A stretch of 41,713 nt of DNA from an uncultured Acetatifactor sp. (GTDB lineage: Bacteria > Bacillota > Clostridia > Lachnospirales > Lachnospiraceae): positions 1 through 41,713 of the forward strand of contig CANRIP010000026.1 in the NCBI GenBank assembly GCA_947630715.1. The letters are read 5' to 3'. Shown in pieces: positions 39,462 to 41,713 of this stretch. Both the position numbers and the translations under genes were made by a program. The notes under the pieces are model-generated. The model did not search any database and had not been told where the DNA came from. It saw only the letters and a list, made by a program, of their open reading frames with translations. Position 1 is the stretch's first letter; each line of letters begins with the position of its first letter.

Positions 39462-39498
39462 AGGGTTTCGGGGGCAAAACGCCTCCGAAACCCTTTTT
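39462..39498 (+). terminator. Terminator of the pentose operon
   Basis: AGGGTTTCGGGGGC (39462-39475) pairs with GCCTCCGAAACCCT (39481-39494), 14 pairs with one G-T, loop AAAAC, then a five-T tail. It ends 30 bp after the isomerase stop. Confidence 0.93.
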
Positions 39499-39562
39499 GA
39501 TGGCGGGAGCCCTGGACAGGGAAAAGGCCGCGGTACACCGTCCCTTGACAGGTCTGCGGGTT

Positions 39563-41497
39563 TCACCGGCCCGGCTGGCGGTCTGTGCGCGGGAAATGGC
39601 GGAAACGGCTGGAGGATACGTCCAGCTTGACCACCTTTCTGTCATAGGTCACCAGCCCGTTTGCTTCTTCCTCCACATCGGAGAGCTGGGTGTAGACGGC
39701 GCCGCTCAATCCCGCATCCAGCAACGGAAACAGATGCTTTTCCATTAATTCACGGTAAGCGGCGTTCAGCTCCGGAAGCGAGGCGTACTTTCGGTAACCG
39801 TAGAGCCGTTCCACGCTGGAGTGGTCGGGGATGTGACAGGCGTAACCGCCGTATTCGCTGATGACAAAGGCGCGTTTCCCGTCCAGCTTTACCCGGAGAG
39901 GCCGGAAATAGTTATGGACGCTTTTGAAATCCCCGCTTTTCTGGTCAAACCAGCCGCTGGCGTGGTCGATGGGCCGGGTGGGATCCTTCGCCCGGATCCG
40001 CTGGGTGATTCTGGCCGCGTCAAACTGCCCCCAGCCCTCGTTAAAGGGAACCCAGACCGCCAGGGAAGGGACGTTGTAAAGGTATTCCACAGTATCCATA
40101 CATTCCTGCTCCCAGACGTTTCGCCCTGTTTCATCCGACCGGGAAAACAGCCGGTAATGGTGATCCCTGGTGTGGGTTCTCATATGGGGGAACAGGGTGG
40201 GCAGATAGCACATCAAAGGCAGATGATACGAGGCGCCGCCGCTGACCATATCCTGCCACACAATCATTCCCAGTCGGTCACAGTGGTAATACCAGCGCAG
40301 AGACTCGATTTTCAAATGTTTCCGCAGCAGATTGAACCCCAGATCTTTCGCCAGGCGGATGTCGTACAGGAACGCCTCATCGCAGGGCGCGGTCATCAGC
40401 CCGTCCGGCCAGTAACCCTGATCCAAAAGGCCGTGGAGAAACAGGGGCCTGTGATTCAGGCAGAACCGGGGGATCCCTTTTTCATCCGGTTCCACGGAAA
40501 AAGTACGCATGGCAAAATAACTTTGCACCGTATCTTTGTCCGCGGTGAGAGTAATGCCATACAGGTACGGATCCTCCGGCGTCCAGGGAAAGAAACCGTC
40601 CTCCGGCAGCGTCAGGATCAACAGGCCCGCGTGGGAGGATTCCATGGTGACGGAAACCCCGACCAGATTGCGGGAATCCACGTTTCGCCCCTGGGTTTCC
40701 CGGGGACTTTCCGCTTCTGTTTCCTCCGGGTCATAACGGCGATCCGCCTTTTGGACGGTACAGGTCACCGCGGTAAAGGGGCGGGGAGAGGACAGCTCCA
40801 GTCTTACCTGGCGGCTGTCCGGGATGGGGGTGATTTTGATCGCCGTGACGTAATTGTCAGGCACCCATTCATACCAGACGCTCTGCCAGATGCCGCTTTG
40901 AGCGGTATAAAACATGCCGCCCCGCCGGAGCGTCTGTTTTCCTCTTGCCTGCCAGGAAGTATCGGTGTCATCCCTGACCCGAACCTGTAACAGAAGTTCC
41001 TTCTCCGAAACCAGGTCGGTAATGTCGGCTGCAAAGGGCAGATATCCTCCGCTGTGGCAGACGATTTCCCGGCCGTCCCCATAGACGGCGGCCTGCTGGT
41101 CCACGGCGTCGAAATGCAGGATGCAGCGCATGCCGGCGGTCTTTTGCTCCTGTTCCTCCCGGGAAAAGGACAGTGGTCTTTCATACCAGAGGAATTCACC
41201 GGGCTGTAACTGCCGGTTCACGCCGGACAGCAGAGATTCCGGCGAGAAGGGAACCAGTATCTCTCCCTCCGCCGGGATCGGCCGGCCGGGGATAAGCTCC
41301 CGGTCCGTGATGAGAAAGCGCCACTTGCCGTTGAGCATATGAAAATCCTTCCGGCGAAGCTGGGGCCTTGGATATTCCTGCCGGACAGACGGCGCATCTT
41401 CCCCTTTGATCGTCTCTCCCCACACAGTGTACAGAGGGGTCAGCGTATCCTCCGGATGTTCCTGCGAGAGACTTGCAACGGCATCCTTCCATTTCAT
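39563..41497 (-). CDS. GH2 family beta-glycosidase
   Basis: 644 residues. The GH2 layout is complete: sugar-binding jelly roll (about 40-215, LNGKWRFLITDRE, FLWYERPLSF, GGYLPFAADITDLV), immunoglobulin-like domain (about 220-330) and the catalytic barrel (about 340-640). The acid/base Glu lies in AVWVPFNEGWGQFD and the nucleophile Glu in AFVISEYGGYA. GH2 enzymes cleave beta-galactosides, beta-mannosides, beta-glucuronides or beta/alpha-arabinosides. RKHLKIESLRWYYHCDRLG, WQDMVSGG are typical of the uncharacterised bacterial branch. No signal peptide. ATG 41497 is chosen, with the GGAAAGGATC site before it. Longer frames cross the promoter. Its position beside the pentose cluster suggests plant-glycan oligosaccharide breakdown. 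Confidence 0.93.
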   Translation of the reverse strand: MKWKDAVASLSQEHPEDTLTPLYTVWGETIKGEDAPSVRQEYPRPQLRRKDFHMLNGKWRFLITDRELIPGRPIPAEGEILVPFSPESLLSGVNRQLQPGEFLWYERPLSFSREEQEQKTAGMRCILHFDAVDQQAAVYGDGREIVCHSGGYLPFAADITDLVSEKELLLQVRVRDDTDTSWQARGKQTLRRGGMFYTAQSGIWQSVWYEWVPDNYVTAIKITPIPDSRQVRLELSSPRPFTAVTCTVQKADRRYDPEETEAESPRETQGRNVDSRNLVGVSVTMESSHAGLLILTLPEDGFFPWTPEDPYLYGITLTADKDTVQSYFAMRTFSVEPDEKGIPRFCLNHRPLFLHGLLDQGYWPDGLMTAPCDEAFLYDIRLAKDLGFNLLRKHLKIESLRWYYHCDRLGMIVWQDMVSGGASYHLPLMCYLPTLFPHMRTHTRDHHYRLFSRSDETGRNVWEQECMDTVEYLYNVPSLAVWVPFNEGWGQFDAARITQRIRAKDPTRPIDHASGWFDQKSGDFKSVHNYFRPLRVKLDGKRAFVISEYGGYACHIPDHSSVERLYGYRKYASLPELNAAYRELMEKHLFPLLDAGLSGAVYTQLSDVEEEANGLVTYDRKVVKLDVSSSRFRHFPRTDRQPGR

Positions 41498-41530
41498 GGT
41501 TTTCGATCCTTTCCTTTCTTTGTTGTTATC

Positions 41531-41536
41531 AGTATA
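41531..41536 (-). promoter_or_regulatory. Predicted -10 element of the GH2 gene
   Basis: On the minus strand TATACT lies in GTTGTATACTGATAACAAC, whose ends GTTGT and ACAAC are inverted, a possible operator. The -35 (TTTCCT at 17 bp) is poor, so activation or repression by a regulator is likely. Confidence 0.5.
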
Positions 41537-41588
41537 CAACGTTTTTTCCGGAGAGGAAAGTCCCGGAAGGAGAAATCGCCGGCGCGTC

Positions 41589-41617
41589 TTGCAGTTTGCC
41601 GGACAGTTGTGTACAAT
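41589..41617 (+). promoter_or_regulatory. Predicted promoter of the divergent gene at the window edge
   Basis: TTGCAG (41589-41594), 17 bp, TACAAT (41612-41617). The -10 lies within TTGTGTACAA, similar to sugar-repressor half-sites seen near arabinose genes. Confidence 0.75.
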
Positions 41618-41674
41618 GAAAGAAAGGACGGCCGCAGGAAACGGCAGGGATCGCGGCGGGAAAGGCGGCAGACA

Positions 41675-41713
41675 ATGCAAAGCTATCAGGAATCGATGGA
41701 TCGGATTTTAAAA
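41675..41713 (+). CDS. 5' end of an unidentified gene, cut by the window edge
   Basis: An ATG at 41675 with AAAGGCGG seven bases before it and a good promoter upstream opens a frame (MQSYQESMDRILK) that runs off the window. Only 13 codons are visible, too few to name it. It is divergent from GH2 and may share its control region. Confidence 0.5.
   Translation, partial: MQSYQESMDRILK

Noticed and set aside
1..41713. tRNA or rRNA genes
   Set aside because: No cloverleaf-like sequence with a TTC-containing T arm or rRNA-like segment was recognised on either strand by eye.

Overview
The window reads as a chromosomal segment of a motile, anaerobic, moderately GC-rich member of the Clostridia, most likely Lachnospiraceae. 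This is inferred from gene content: a CsrA/flagellin pair, a four-subunit 2-oxoacid:ferredoxin oxidoreductase, a clostridial-type carbamate kinase, an LTA-synthase-like membrane sulfatase, a GH51/GH127/GH2 arabinose-utilisation repertoire, a DUF4867 protein beside a fucose/arabinose isomerase, and strong Shine-Dalgarno sites throughout. No species call is justified.

Layout. 1-900: a decayed ATP-binding (AlbA_2/RecG-like) gene with four phased direct repeats ahead of it. 1146-2031: an 886-bp segment bounded by inverted recombination-site-like repeats that encloses a small FimB/XerD-type tyrosine recombinase and an outward promoter. It abuts csrA (2076) and flagellin (2514), whose leader carries a textbook CsrA hairpin. 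This is the most striking feature: it looks like a Salmonella Hin-style flagellar phase switch built from a tyrosine recombinase. 4297-6254: ECF sigma factor plus membrane-anchored anti-sigma-like protein. 6418-10392: AlkZ-related protein, SDR oxidoreductase, GH51 arabinofuranosidase, CmpB-type membrane protein. 10514-18532: a signalling island with a twin DUF305 protein, a LytTR regulator, a 5'-truncated HD-GYP remnant, two overlapping hybrid histidine kinases (the second ending in a DegV fatty-acid-binding domain) and an orphan extracellular binding lipoprotein preceded by an 11-bp SD/ATG tandem repeat.

18648-25146: XRE regulator, MATE exporter, a T-box-like leader with a terminator but no recognisable T-box sequence, the porC-D-A-B type oxidoreductase operon, and truA. 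25180-31766: carbamate kinase with a possible pseudoknot leader, LTA-synthase-like sulfatase, aroA, then cysK with an Rrf2/IscR regulator and a perfect 18-bp palindrome over the cysK -10 box. 31884-41713: a tocopherol-cyclase-like protein and an L-arabinose cluster (GH127, FGGY kinase, DUF4867, fucose/arabinose-type isomerase, divergent GH2) plus the start of a further gene.

Functionally, the GH51, GH127 and GH2 enzymes would release sugars (L-arabinose and a beta-linked sugar) from plant glycans. The isomerase and kinase would feed them to the pentose phosphate pathway, and the ferredoxin oxidoreductase and carbamate kinase belong to fermentative energy metabolism. Most promoters listed were found by eye as -35/-10 pairs with 16-18 bp spacing and are predictions.
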